Assembly: GCA_002729765.1 (NCBI GenBank)
Contig: PBYV01000068.1
Span: forward strand, 61,815-125,814
From: Acidimicrobiaceae bacterium
GTDB lineage: Bacteria; Actinomycetota; Acidimicrobiia; Acidimicrobiales; MedAcidi-G1
Direction: 5' to 3'
Length of the DNA stretch: 64,000 bases
The notes beneath the pieces were generated by a model. It searched no databases. It was not told where the DNA came from and saw only the letters and a list, made by a program, of their open reading frames with translations. Below, piece after piece: positions 19,499 to 29,473 of this stretch. A program made the position numbers and the translations under genes. How positions within the stretch are numbered: position 1 is the first letter of the stretch; every line of letters begins with the position of its first letter.

Positions 19499-20167
19499 TT
19501 AACTTCTTGTATCTTCTGATTCATCAAAATAATCGAGTTGATCTACTGGCATTACTACTGCGGAAACAACATTGGATGAATGTGCAGTTACTCTTTTCAA
19601 AAAACGAAAGAGCAGAGCTCTGGGTACAGCTGTAACCGCAGCTTCGGTCGAGTGAACAAGTTCAGTAACTCGTTGATCGAAATCTCGTCTAAGTTCATCT
19701 CCTCGTTCGATAAAAATATGTGCCCTGTCTTCATCTCGTACGCTTAAGATTTCACCCATTGATGAAATTCGAGAAGAAACCTCGTCGCGTATGGAAATAA
19801 TCGATTCAAGTTCTGGAGATTCTGTAAAAGAAACTCCCTCTTCTGCAAGATCAAAAATATTTTTGTTGTAATCACCAATACGCTCGATGTCCTTAATCAT
19901 GTTCATAAAAGCAAGAACTTCCGGCGTGTCAATTCCTCCATGAACAGAAGCATGAACTATTAAAGCTCGACGGATCTCAATTTCAGTCGAATTAATTTGT
20001 CTATCTGTTGTTCTTATCTCATCGGCTACTGTTTCGACAGCACCACCTGTTACGGCACTAAGAGCAAGATCAAAAGTATGGCGCGCATCATTTACCATTC
20101 GTTGAACTTGCGCCTCTACGTTTTCGAGTCCGCTTTCCTCTGGGCGGCGAAAGAAACTCATCACCAT
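19499..20167 (-). CDS. PhoU-domain protein
   Basis: All-helical PhoU-like sequence, MNMIKDIERIGDYNKNI motif; adjacent to Na/Pi transporter. Confidence 0.75.
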   Translation of the reverse strand: MVMSFFRRPEESGLENVEAQVQRMVNDARHTFDLALSAVTGGAVETVADEIRTTDRQINSTEIEIRRALIVHASVHGGIDTPEVLAFMNMIKDIERIGDYNKNIFDLAEEGVSFTESPELESIISIRDEVSSRISSMGEILSVRDEDRAHIFIERGDELRRDFDQRVTELVHSTEAAVTAVPRALLFRFLKRVTAHSSNVVSAVVMPVDQLDYFDESEDTRS

Positions 20168-20228
20168 AATTTTCTCCTATGTTGTTATAAATCTTACTTT
20201 CTATTTATTAGGTGTTCTCTAATATTTT

Positions 20229-21383
20229 CTATCTCAGTATTAAAACCCCTAAAAGAGGCACGATTACAAACGCTATTAGCGTGTATGCAAGAGCTAAAGA
20301 ACGGCGTTCTACGGCAATATCTGCAATTCTGTTAGCTAAATTAATGGGTATTTGTCTTAATTTTTGAAATGGATAAAAGACAATAATTCCGCTGATATTA
20401 AATAAAGTATGGACAATGGCGACAGTCACTGCTGCTGGGCTTCCAGTAGCTAATGACGCGAGAAGAGCTGTAACTGTGGTACCTACATTTGCTCCCAAGG
20501 TAACTGGATAAATATTTTGGAGAGTTAGCACACCCGAAGCTGCGAGTGGCACAAGAACTGACGTTGTTATAGAAGACGATTGCACCGAAATTGTGATGAT
20601 AGCTCCAAGCAATATGGCAACCATTCCAGAACCTGCTCCTAAAGCGTGATTAATTGCTGTTTCTACACGATCAGCAACAAGTAGTCTCATATTTTTCGTA
20701 ATGTAAGCCAAAGATATAAAGATAAATAACAAGCCAATTGCAATCATCAAAACACCTTTGATGTCTCCGTGGCTTCCCATACTAGAAAGGAGTTCTTTTA
20801 CCCATTTTGCAGGAAGTTTTACGGCCTCTTTTAATGGACTTTTAAAATCACTACCCGATGAGCCAATGAGGGTATCCGTTAACCAGGTTGCTGTGGACGA
20901 TAAATAACCGGTAATTAGTTCGATCGGAAGAAAAACTATAACTGCCAGAATGTTAAAAAAGTCATGAACAGTTGCAGCGGCAAAAGCACGTTTAAATTCA
21001 ATATCGTGCCGCACATGTCCCAGCGAAGCCAAAGTGTTAGTAACTGTGGTTCCTAAGTTTGCTCCCATAATCATTGGTACTGCATCTCCAGTATTTACAA
21101 CACCTGCTGCTACTAATCCAACAATTACTGATGTTGATACTGACGAAGACTGAACAAGTACTGTTGCTAATAATCCGACAAAAAGTCCTCCAACAGGATT
21201 TGAGACACCTTCAAAAAGGCCGTCGACAAGATCTTTCCCTAGGTTTTTGAAACCACCACCGAGTAGTTCGACACCCGTTAAGAAAAGATAAAGAAGTGCT
21301 ATTACGAAAAGAGCTCTTAAAAGAGTCGGGATTTCCCATTTGGTAGAAATTTTTTTCGAAAATGCGGAAGCAGCTGTTTTCAA
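20229..21383 (-). CDS. Na+/Pi cotransporter family protein (NptA-like)
   Basis: Repeated VQSSSVSTSVIVGLVAAG / VQSSSITTSVLVPLAASG QSSS motifs; GANLGTTVTN / GANVGTTVTA. Confidence 0.92.
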   Translation of the reverse strand: MKTAASAFSKKISTKWEIPTLLRALFVIALLYLFLTGVELLGGGFKNLGKDLVDGLFEGVSNPVGGLFVGLLATVLVQSSSVSTSVIVGLVAAGVVNTGDAVPMIMGANLGTTVTNTLASLGHVRHDIEFKRAFAAATVHDFFNILAVIVFLPIELITGYLSSTATWLTDTLIGSSGSDFKSPLKEAVKLPAKWVKELLSSMGSHGDIKGVLMIAIGLLFIFISLAYITKNMRLLVADRVETAINHALGAGSGMVAILLGAIITISVQSSSITTSVLVPLAASGVLTLQNIYPVTLGANVGTTVTALLASLATGSPAAVTVAIVHTLFNISGIIVFYPFQKLRQIPINLANRIADIAVERRSLALAYTLIAFVIVPLLGVLILR

Positions 21384-21569
21384 AAGAATCCTTTTAACAA
21401 ATTGTTGGACGAGTTAAATTTCAACCTTTCAGTAAAAGAATACAAAACATTATGTAAAAACATTGTCTTCTATTCAGAAAATAAAATCGAAAATTTTCTA
21501 TTTTTACGCCAGTTTTATGTCATTTGTGAGAGAAATAGATCTGCAAGCGAAAATAGGAGACTGATTTTA

Positions 21570-21809
21570 ATGAATACGAAATGGATGTCGAAAGGTAACT
21601 GTGCAGATACCAGTCCTGATGCTTTTTTCCCAAGTGATGGAGTAGGTGTTGAAATCGCGAAAAGTATTTGCGAAAGCTGTCCGGTAACAAGCCTATGTCT
21701 GGAATACGCCTTAACTTGTCGAATCAATCACGGTGTATGGGGTGGTTGTTCTGAAAGGCAGCGTCGCAGAATTAGAAAAGAACGTCGCCAACTTAGACCA
21801 GCGGCTTAA
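21570..21809 (+). CDS. WhiB-family transcriptional regulator
   Basis: C-x..-CESCPVTSLC four-Cys pattern and GVWGG motif; internal ATG at 21570 preferred over the ORF start at 21402. Confidence 0.88.
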   Translation: MNTKWMSKGNCADTSPDAFFPSDGVGVEIAKSICESCPVTSLCLEYALTCRINHGVWGGCSERQRRRIRKERRQLRPAA

Positions 21810-21814
21810 AAAAT

Positions 21815-22102
21815 TTATCGACCTTCTTGTTCTTCTTCCTCGACATAACCTAAATCCCATGTGATGAGAACATTTTCGCGTTCTGCATCACGATTTATAC
21901 GTTCGCGATTTCTTCTGAATTGCGGGTCATGTGGTGGGAGAAGCATAAGTCGGGCGCTGATGCGATCTTGAAAAGACTCAACCATTTTGGGATCACCAAA
22001 TCCAGATCGCACCTCCCAGTGAGGAGCGGCTGGTCCAAGATAAATTACTTGAACTTCGCCTACTGGAGCTTGCTGAACTTGATCTTCGCTGATGTCACTC
22101 AT
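21815..22102 (-). CDS. Hypothetical protein
   Basis: 95 aa, acidic tail, no family recognised. Confidence 0.55.
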   Translation of the reverse strand: MSDISEDQVQQAPVGEVQVIYLGPAAPHWEVRSGFGDPKMVESFQDRISARLMLLPPHDPQFRRNRERINRDAERENVLITWDLGYVEEEEQEGR

Positions 22103-22179
22103 GAGAGCATCTTTCCCTTATTTAGTCGTAGGCAAAAGTTTACCGATAAGAACACTTCAGGAGAATATAAATTCTTTTG

Positions 22180-22374
22180 TTAAGAAGATTCGTCTTTATT
22201 TTCGTTATCGTCACTGTCTTCCTTAGAACCTTCAGCCATTCCTTCCTGGAGTTCACGTTGTGCGCGTCCAAGGTTTCGAGCCAGTTTAGGAAGTTGGCTG
22301 CCGCCGAAAAGAACGACTGCCACGATCAGAACGATTATTAATTCATTGCTGCTTAAAAACGCAAATGTGTTCAT
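22180..22374 (-). CDS. tatA: Twin-arginine translocase TatA/TatE-type subunit
   Basis: LSSNELIIVLIVAVVLFGGSQLPKLARNLGRAQRELQEG. Confidence 0.9.
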   Translation of the reverse strand: MNTFAFLSSNELIIVLIVAVVLFGGSQLPKLARNLGRAQRELQEGMAEGSKEDSDDNENKDESS

Positions 22375-22412
22375 AATTTAAGGTTAGCCGCGTATGACTC
22401 TAGGTGAGGTGC

Positions 22413-22724
22413 TTAAGCACTTCGATGATCGGTTAATCTTTCAATTTCTGCAACGCGTTCAGCAGCAGCAGTTCTTTCGAGAGCACGTTGGCGTCTAATT
22501 CGACGTCTCTCTCTTTCACTCATTCCGCCCCAAATTCCAAATTTCTCGCCGTTCTGCAACGCGAACTCAAGGCAATCGTCTTTAACTACACATCCTTGAC
22601 ATACTTCTTTAGCTTCACGAGTGCTTGCTCCTCTTTCAGGAAAAAACAAGTCAGGATCAACACCAAGGCAATTTGCCTCATCTTGCCACGAAGTATCTAA
22701 ATCAGCTTTCGCATAGATTCCCAT
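22413..22724 (-). CDS. WhiB-family transcriptional regulator
   Basis: ANCLGVDPDLFFPERG...CQGCVVKDDCLEFAL...GIWGGMSERERRRIRR. Confidence 0.93.
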   Translation of the reverse strand: MGIYAKADLDTSWQDEANCLGVDPDLFFPERGASTREAKEVCQGCVVKDDCLEFALQNGEKFGIWGGMSERERRRIRRQRALERTAAAERVAEIERLTDHRSA

Positions 22725-22812
22725 GATGTAATTACACCATTGTTATTAGTAAAAAAGCAATACCGCGACAAGAAAAAAGAAAAAAATTGCTGAAAATGTA
22801 AGTTTTTTGGTT

Positions 22813-24852
22813 TTACCTTGAAGAAGTAAATGTTCGACGTTGCTCAACAAAATCAACAAGCAGATAGTCCCCTAAACTCTGATTGGTCGTAAAAAACGCT
22901 CTCCCACCATTCATTTTTGTTACATGCTCAATGAAACGTGTGAGATATGGAGTCGCATCTAACATGAAAACATTTATTCGAATATCTTCTCGTGTGCAGC
23001 GTTTAACTTCTAAAAGGGTTTTTTCGATTGTCTCTTGCGAGGGTGGATAATTGAAAAAAGGGTAGCCGTCTTCAGTTATGTGTGCCGTTGGCTCTCCATC
23101 TGTAACCATTATTATTTGTTTCGTGCCGCTCTGCTTAGCCAACATCTTTCTAGCAAGTATTAAGCCGTGCTGCATGTTTGTTCCGTATACATAATCCCAG
23201 GAGACTTCCGGCAGTTTTTCTGGTCGTATCTCTCTAGCAATTTCACTAAACGTGACAACACCTAAAAAATCTCTAGGGAATTGACCTGATATTAAGGAGT
23301 TCAAAGCCATAGCTACTTTCTTTGCGGGTAAAAAATTGTCACGCATCGGCATTGAAAGTGAAAGGTCAAGCATCAAAACTGTTGAAGCTTGGACGGTTGC
23401 TTCTGTTCGTTCAATTTCGAAATCTTCAGGTTTAATATCTACAGGTATTCCTGAACCATTTCGAATAAGCCCGTTTCTGACTGTCCGTTCGATATTCAGG
23501 TTAAATGGGTCTCCAAACTCGTAGCTTTTGGTCACATAGTCTCGTTCGTGACCTGCACCGGTCTTTTCAGCATTGTGCCTACCGGCACGATCTTTAGAAA
23601 TCCGTCGGTAAAGATCCCCTAAAGCATTCTGACCAAGTTTTCTAATTGCTTTGGGAGTCAAACTAAGTTGACCATCTTTGTTTTCAACTAATCCAGCTTC
23701 TTCGAGCATTTTGCTCATTTCTGCAAGCCGTTCAAGACTCTCTGCAGATTCATCTCCTAAGAGTTCTCGTACTTTTTCAGTATCTACCTCTGATAACGCT
23801 CCTGGTGATGAAACATTTCTCAACATTTGATCTAATCGATCTAGATCTGAGAGATCTTCAAAAGTCTGGATTGCTTCTGGAAGGTTTAAAGAATCCTCTC
23901 CTTGGAATTCGACTGATTGTTCCCAACCCATTTTCGGAAAAGCTTCCCTCAGATTCTCAGCTAATTGATCCATCTGCCAACGCAAATCCATGTCTTCTAA
24001 AAGTTGCTCTGAAAGCTCTTCTAACTGTGCTCTTTGCTCAGGAGTCATAGAATTTAGAATTTGTGACATTGTGGCCATTCTCTGAGCCATAACCTCTAAA
24101 AGTTCTTCAAAGTTTTCGGGATTTTCAGGAAAAAAATCACCAAAGTCTTCCATGAATTTTTCAAAGTTCGGAGTCTCACCTTCCTGATGTTGATTTAACA
24201 TCTGATTCAAAGCAGACAACATGTCTTTCATTCTCGACATGTCTTCCGAACTCATATTCTTCATTTCACCAGCCATTTGATCAATTGCTTGTTGCATCAA
24301 TTGCTCACGTAAATCGTCTACAAGCTCCTCAAACCTTTGTGCTGCGGTATTTGAAGTAAAGTCATAATCGCCTAAACCTTTCACTCGACTCGCTAGGTTT
24401 TCATGTTCCAACATGTCAAGTTGATCACGTCTAGACTGCAATGCTTCTTCATTGATTCCTTGTTGTCTTTCATCATCTCTGAATCGATTTTCCACTGCAT
24501 CAAGCGATTCTCGCTCAGTTGACATTACTTGTTCTAACGCTTCATTAATTTCATCGTAAATACCACCCAAATTGTGCTGTTCGATAGTTTCTTGTCTTTT
24601 TTGACGCAATTTCTGCAGTATCTCTCTTAAACCTTCTAAGTGTCCACCTTCAAAATCTAAACCTCTTTGCATCAACCTTCGTAAGGCTGAATTGGGATCT
24701 CCGTTTTCAATTAGCTCATCTCCCAAAGCATCCATTAAAGAATTAGCGTCTAATTCGGAAATTTGTTGAGTACCGTCCCACTTCGAGTAAGTGAAACGGC
24801 GAACCCCAACTGGATATTTACTATTACTGTCCACTAAATCTCCAAATGCCAC
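22813..24852 (-). CDS. VWA-domain protein (chelatase/CoxE-like)
   Basis: C-terminal MIDAS-like MLDLSLSM, IIMVTDGEPTAH; long helical N-terminal region. Confidence 0.82.
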   Translation of the reverse strand: MAFGDLVDSNSKYPVGVRRFTYSKWDGTQQISELDANSLMDALGDELIENGDPNSALRRLMQRGLDFEGGHLEGLREILQKLRQKRQETIEQHNLGGIYDEINEALEQVMSTERESLDAVENRFRDDERQQGINEEALQSRRDQLDMLEHENLASRVKGLGDYDFTSNTAAQRFEELVDDLREQLMQQAIDQMAGEMKNMSSEDMSRMKDMLSALNQMLNQHQEGETPNFEKFMEDFGDFFPENPENFEELLEVMAQRMATMSQILNSMTPEQRAQLEELSEQLLEDMDLRWQMDQLAENLREAFPKMGWEQSVEFQGEDSLNLPEAIQTFEDLSDLDRLDQMLRNVSSPGALSEVDTEKVRELLGDESAESLERLAEMSKMLEEAGLVENKDGQLSLTPKAIRKLGQNALGDLYRRISKDRAGRHNAEKTGAGHERDYVTKSYEFGDPFNLNIERTVRNGLIRNGSGIPVDIKPEDFEIERTEATVQASTVLMLDLSLSMPMRDNFLPAKKVAMALNSLISGQFPRDFLGVVTFSEIAREIRPEKLPEVSWDYVYGTNMQHGLILARKMLAKQSGTKQIIMVTDGEPTAHITEDGYPFFNYPPSQETIEKTLLEVKRCTREDIRINVFMLDATPYLTRFIEHVTKMNGGRAFFTTNQSLGDYLLVDFVEQRRTFTSSR

Positions 24853-24964
24853 TCAACTGTTATTTGATAGAACTTACTTTCATACCATCTAATCAATAGT
24901 TAGCGGACAAAATTTAAATTTTTTACTGATTAATAAACCTAGATTATTTATGAAAGATTTCTTC

Positions 24965-25963
24965 TTACCACTCTTCAGCTTCAGGAATAAAATGAATTGC
25001 TTGATCAATAAGCTTGACCACCATTTCACCTAAAAAAGGTGTTGTCTCTCTTGTTGCGTCTTCGACTTGTCGGACGTAGACACCTTCTAACATGCAGGCA
25101 AGTTTGAACTTGCTCATCACTACATACCAACCAAGTGAATCTGGTTTGATTCCTGACCGGTCAGCCCATAGAGAAACTGCTTGTGATCTAGTAGGCATGT
25201 TCTTGTTTTCAAAATTGAGCGTCCCCATCAAATATCCCAAATCCATGAGAGGGTCACCTATAGTTGCATTTTCCCAATCTAAAACAGCTAACAAACTAGT
25301 ATTTCTACCTCTAGAAAAAAGCATGTTATGAAAGTTGTAATCACCATGCATTATCCCGGAGATTGAGTTTTTTGGCCTGTTCTCATCTAACCATTTCGCA
25401 ACGTCATCAATCCCAGGTATTTCCCTTTTTTGATATGAGTCGAGTTGGCTTTTCCACCGTCCCACTTGTCTTTCTAAAAAACCTTCCGGTCGTCCTAAAT
25501 CTGCTAATCCAGAATTCTCATAGTCAATTGACGCTAATTCTCCTAATGCACTAAGAAGCTGAATGGAAATTTCATAATAAGCATCAGTGCCACCCAATTC
25601 TTCAGGGATTGGATCAGAAGGCACTAGACCATCCACCCATTCCATTACATAGAAAAAAGAACCTGTTACCGAAATATCAGTACATAAGGAGATCGCTTTA
25701 GCATGAGGTACTTTCGTTCCTTCTAGCGCTGATTGGAATCTGAACTCTCTCTCCATAATTCTGTTAGAACCATCGAAAGACAAAGGAACTAATGAAGGTC
25801 TGCGTAGAACCCAAAAATTATCAGAACGTTTAACTATAAAAACTTCGTTTGATTCACCAGCTTTTACACGTTCAAAAAAAATCTCTTCGCCTCGTCCGAG
25901 TCCTTGCGTGTCAAACCATTCTCTTAGTGAGTTTTCGTCGATCAGTTCTGGGAACAAATTCAT
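24965..25963 (-). CDS. APH-type phosphotransferase family protein
   Basis: GIMHGDYNFHNMLF catalytic loop; AVLDWENATIGDPLMDLGYL metal-binding motif. Confidence 0.9.
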   Translation of the reverse strand: MNLFPELIDENSLREWFDTQGLGRGEEIFFERVKAGESNEVFIVKRSDNFWVLRRPSLVPLSFDGSNRIMEREFRFQSALEGTKVPHAKAISLCTDISVTGSFFYVMEWVDGLVPSDPIPEELGGTDAYYEISIQLLSALGELASIDYENSGLADLGRPEGFLERQVGRWKSQLDSYQKREIPGIDDVAKWLDENRPKNSISGIMHGDYNFHNMLFSRGRNTSLLAVLDWENATIGDPLMDLGYLMGTLNFENKNMPTRSQAVSLWADRSGIKPDSLGWYVVMSKFKLACMLEGVYVRQVEDATRETTPFLGEMVVKLIDQAIHFIPEAEEW

Positions 25964-26067
25964 TATGAAAACACTCTAATAGAGACAACTTGTGATTCTA
26001 TTTATCACTCTTGTTGGCTATGAGCTTCAAGGTACGTAGATTCATATTTAGACAGTAGGAGGGAACA

Positions 26068-26907
26068 ATGCCAATTAATCCAGATGCTTCAGGCTCCGTC
26101 GGAGAACCTGCAGAATTTTCATGGACATCGAAAGATAGTTTGTTGTACGCACTTGGTGTAGGAGCTGGGGTCTCCGATCCAACAGGTTTCGAACTCGAGT
26201 TCACAACCGAGAACAGTAACGGAGTAAATCAAGTAGCTTTTCCCACACAAGTTGTAGTTATGGGAGGCGGGAGTACTCCTAGTTTTGGGGACTTCAATCC
26301 GGTTAATCTTCTTCATGCTGAACAGGCAATCACCTTGCATCAACCTCTTCCAGCAGCTGGGACTGCAGTATCAACTGGAAAAATTGGTCCCATCTATGAC
26401 AAAGGTAAAGCTGCGCTTGTCTACCTAGAAACAGATGTCGCAGACACTGACGGAAATCCCATGTGGAGTACAAAATCAGGTTTGTTCATCGGGGGAGAAG
26501 GAGGTTGGGGTGGAGATCGTGGCCCTACAACTGAATGGAACCTACCGGATCGTGAAGCTGACCATACAGTCTCATATGAAACAAGAAATGATCAAGCTCT
26601 TCTTTATAGATTAAATGGTGACCGTAATCCTTTGCATTCAGATCCTTCATTTGCTTCAGCAGCAGGATTTGAAAAACCAATACTCCATGGACTATGTACC
26701 TATGGTTTTACTGGACGAGCATTATTACATGCCTTGTGTGACTCCGATCCTGCACGTTTTGGAAGTATGGGAGGAAGATTCAAATCACCTGTGATGCCGG
26801 GTGAGGTATTAGAAATCCACGCTTGGGAAGAATCGGATCAAGTTTTATTCCAGACACGTGTTGGAGACAGAGTCGTTTTCGATAATGGAGTTATGACTCG
26901 AAATTAA
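26068..26907 (+). CDS. MaoC-like dehydratase (2-enoyl-CoA hydratase 2 type)
   Basis: YRLNGDRNPLHSDPSFASAAGFEKPILHGLCTYGF hydratase-2 motif. Confidence 0.93.
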   Translation: MPINPDASGSVGEPAEFSWTSKDSLLYALGVGAGVSDPTGFELEFTTENSNGVNQVAFPTQVVVMGGGSTPSFGDFNPVNLLHAEQAITLHQPLPAAGTAVSTGKIGPIYDKGKAALVYLETDVADTDGNPMWSTKSGLFIGGEGGWGGDRGPTTEWNLPDREADHTVSYETRNDQALLYRLNGDRNPLHSDPSFASAAGFEKPILHGLCTYGFTGRALLHALCDSDPARFGSMGGRFKSPVMPGEVLEIHAWEESDQVLFQTRVGDRVVFDNGVMTRN

Positions 26908-26920
26908 TTCGTGAAAAAAA

Positions 26921-28363
26921 TTATGTGCGTGCGGCGTAACTTGCTCTAGCACCCGAAGCATATTTATTTAGTCTCTTCGACAAATGAAGCCCTTCGAGGA
27001 TTAGCTCAACGGCACTAGCTGTCATCGCCGACCCATTTGAATTACTACCTTCTAAAACGGCTTTAACTGCTGGTTCAAGTGCAGGGACTTTCGAATTTAC
27101 TACATCCTGATATTCATCTGATCGAATGTCTTCACCGGTTGAAATTCCTTCCAAATTCTCAAAAGCTTCGATAATCGACTGATGAAACTCAGCAGGAACA
27201 AGATCTCTGAAAACATTTAATACAGCTTCATTTAATAGCTGATTAACAATTTCAGAATCACGTTCTTCATCGAGACTTTCAATTTCTACTTTGCCGGCCG
27301 TTGCAGCAATTAATGCATTTAAATCTGAAATCCTAGGAACAGCTTCTTTTTCTTTATTCCGTAATGCACGTCGTACAGAATTGGCAACCATTGCTTCTTG
27401 GTTGGTCACACTCATACGAACTGATACTCCAGATCTTTGGTTTAGATGAGGACTGTTACGTGCTTCCTGTGTCAAAACAGCTATCACTCTGGTCATAAAA
27501 CTTGGAATGTTCACATCTAATTCACCGACTGATGGGATAGATGCTTCTTGTTCAACTATGTCCATTTCTATTTCTGGTTCAGTTGGATAGTGAGTTCTGA
27601 TCTGCGAACCAAAACGATCCTTAAGAGGCGTAATGATCCGACCCCGGTTTGTGTAATCCTCAGGGTTGGCTGATGCGAATAGAACAACGTCAAGCGGAAG
27701 TCTGATTTTGTAACCTCTTATTTGAATATCTCGTTCTTCCAAAACATTCAAGAGTCCTACTTGGATTCTCTCCGCTAGATCTGGAAGTTCATTAATCGCG
27801 AATAGTCCACGGTTTGTACGTGGCACCAGACCATAATGAAGAGTTAATTCATCTGAAAGATATCTACCTTCGGCAACTTTAATTGGATCCACTTCACCTA
27901 TCAGATCAGCTATGGAGGTGTCAGGGGTTGCCAATTTTTCTCCATAACGAAGATCCCTGTGCACCCATTCGATTGGGGTGTTTTCTCCGAGTTGACTTAC
28001 TAGATCTTTTGCATGCTTCGATACCGGTGAGTAGGGGTCATCGTTTATTTCTGATCCTGCAACTACTGGCATCCACTCATCTAATAATTCAATTAATCCT
28101 CGTATTAACCGAGTTTTAGCTTGTCCTCTCTCCCCAAGAAAAATTACATCGTGTCCTGCAAGTATCGCATTTTCCAATTGCGGCATAACGGTATCTTCGT
28201 AGCCATGGACTCCTGAAAATAATGACTCTTCGTTTCGAATTCTTTTAACCAGATTCCTTCTGAGTTCTTCTTTTACTGGAACTGATTCCCAACCACTAGA
28301 TTTGAGCCCACCTAAAGTGGTTGGTCTTTGAATATTCCTATTTCTTGAGAACAAATTGCCCAT
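26921..28363 (-). CDS. AAA+ ATPase, magnesium-chelatase ChlI/MoxR-like
   Basis: Walker-A-like FLGERGQAKTRLIRGL; GLFAINELPDLAERIQVGLLNVLEERDIQIRGY. Confidence 0.88.
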   Translation of the reverse strand: MGNLFSRNRNIQRPTTLGGLKSSGWESVPVKEELRRNLVKRIRNEESLFSGVHGYEDTVMPQLENAILAGHDVIFLGERGQAKTRLIRGLIELLDEWMPVVAGSEINDDPYSPVSKHAKDLVSQLGENTPIEWVHRDLRYGEKLATPDTSIADLIGEVDPIKVAEGRYLSDELTLHYGLVPRTNRGLFAINELPDLAERIQVGLLNVLEERDIQIRGYKIRLPLDVVLFASANPEDYTNRGRIITPLKDRFGSQIRTHYPTEPEIEMDIVEQEASIPSVGELDVNIPSFMTRVIAVLTQEARNSPHLNQRSGVSVRMSVTNQEAMVANSVRRALRNKEKEAVPRISDLNALIAATAGKVEIESLDEERDSEIVNQLLNEAVLNVFRDLVPAEFHQSIIEAFENLEGISTGEDIRSDEYQDVVNSKVPALEPAVKAVLEGSNSNGSAMTASAVELILEGLHLSKRLNKYASGARASYAART

Positions 28364-28526
28364 GGCGGAACCCTAGCGATCCTTTTGCCTTATTTAAATG
28401 CCGGAACGAAGCGAATATAAATTTTTCAACCTAATCCCTAGGTTTATCTGTAACTCTTTGTCAATAAAGCCCGTTTTGTAGGGACTTACCAAATTTATAC
28501 TGTGACCTTTTGCATGGATACATCTA

Positions 28527-28543
28527 CTGAGAGGTACTCTCAG
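28527..28543. repeat. Perfect inverted repeat CTGAGAG-GTA-CTCTCAG in sdhC leader
   Basis: 7-bp arms with 3-nt spacer, read directly. Confidence 0.85.
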
Positions 28544-28578
28544 GTAGCGTTTAAAGTAGCGTTTAAAGTAGCGTTTAA
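28544..28578. repeat. Three tandem 12-bp repeats (GTAGCGTTTAAA) upstream of sdhC
   Basis: 28544-28555 and 28556-28567 identical; 28568-28578 matches 11 of 12 positions, then G. Confidence 0.95.
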
Positions 28579-28621
28579 GTGTCATTTTGCCCAGAGAAAC
28601 CGGCTTAAGTCGGGAGATACC

Positions 28622-29470
28622 ATGACCCAAACAACTAGTGAACGGTACCGAGTGAAACCCATTCGAGACCGTCGTCGCGAATGGCCTTTCCCTCTAAATC
28701 TTTACCAAACAGCTGTCGGCAGAAAATGGGTAATGGCTGTTACGGGAATAGGGCTTTTAGGTTTCGTTCTAATTCATATGATCGGAAATCTTCACGTATA
28801 CGAAGGTCCTGCAAAAATGCACGAATACGCAGAGTCTCTGAGAAATCTTGGAAGTGGAATATTGCCACGTTCACTAATTTTGTGGCTGTTGAGATTAGGT
28901 CTGATGGTTATGTTTGGACTACATCTTCATTCAGCCATCACTTTGAAAGAGATGAGTAGAAAATCGAGTCTAAATGCTTCTTTCCAGGGTGGAGAAAAAA
29001 AATACGCAGGCGGAAGAGAATACATAGCTGCAAGTTATGCGAGTCGTACAATGCGTTGGACTGGTCCGATAATTGCTTTATTTCTTATTTACCACCTTGC
29101 AGATCTGACTTGGGGATGGTGGCTAGGTAGCGAATTTGTTCCCGGCGACCCATACCACAACCTCTACTCTTCGCTTTCCAGAATCCCAGTCGCAATTTTT
29201 TATGTAATAGCAAACATGGCTTTAGCTTGGCATATCTTTCATGGAGCCTGGTCAATGTTTCAGAGCCTCGGAATAAACAATCCTAAATACAACCATTTGC
29301 GTAAAGGATTTGCTGCAAGCTTTGCTGGGTTGATCCTTTTAGGAAATCTAAGTTTTCCAATTATGACACAGGCAAATCTGATCGATGAAGAAGAACGCCT
29401 ATGCCAAGTAAGTATTGGCAATACTGATGAAATTTTGGCATGCCTTACAAAACAACTAGAGGATCACTAA
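28622..29470 (+). CDS. sdhC: Succinate dehydrogenase cytochrome b subunit
   Basis: ATG at 28622 preceded by GGGAGAT; WVMAVTGIGLLGFVLIHMIGNLHVYEG and multiple TM; directly upstream of sdhA. Confidence 0.9.
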   Translation: MTQTTSERYRVKPIRDRRREWPFPLNLYQTAVGRKWVMAVTGIGLLGFVLIHMIGNLHVYEGPAKMHEYAESLRNLGSGILPRSLILWLLRLGLMVMFGLHLHSAITLKEMSRKSSLNASFQGGEKKYAGGREYIAASYASRTMRWTGPIIALFLIYHLADLTWGWWLGSEFVPGDPYHNLYSSLSRIPVAIFYVIANMALAWHIFHGAWSMFQSLGINNPKYNHLRKGFAASFAGLILLGNLSFPIMTQANLIDEEERLCQVSIGNTDEILACLTKQLEDH

Positions 29471-29473
29471 ATC

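Noticed and set aside
28544-28578. CRISPR array
   Set aside because: Repeats are 12 bp with no spacers; no cas genes in the window.
28394-28630. 78-aa minus ORF containing YFKRYFKRYL
   Set aside because: Produced by reading the 12-bp repeats in antisense; no supporting start or family.
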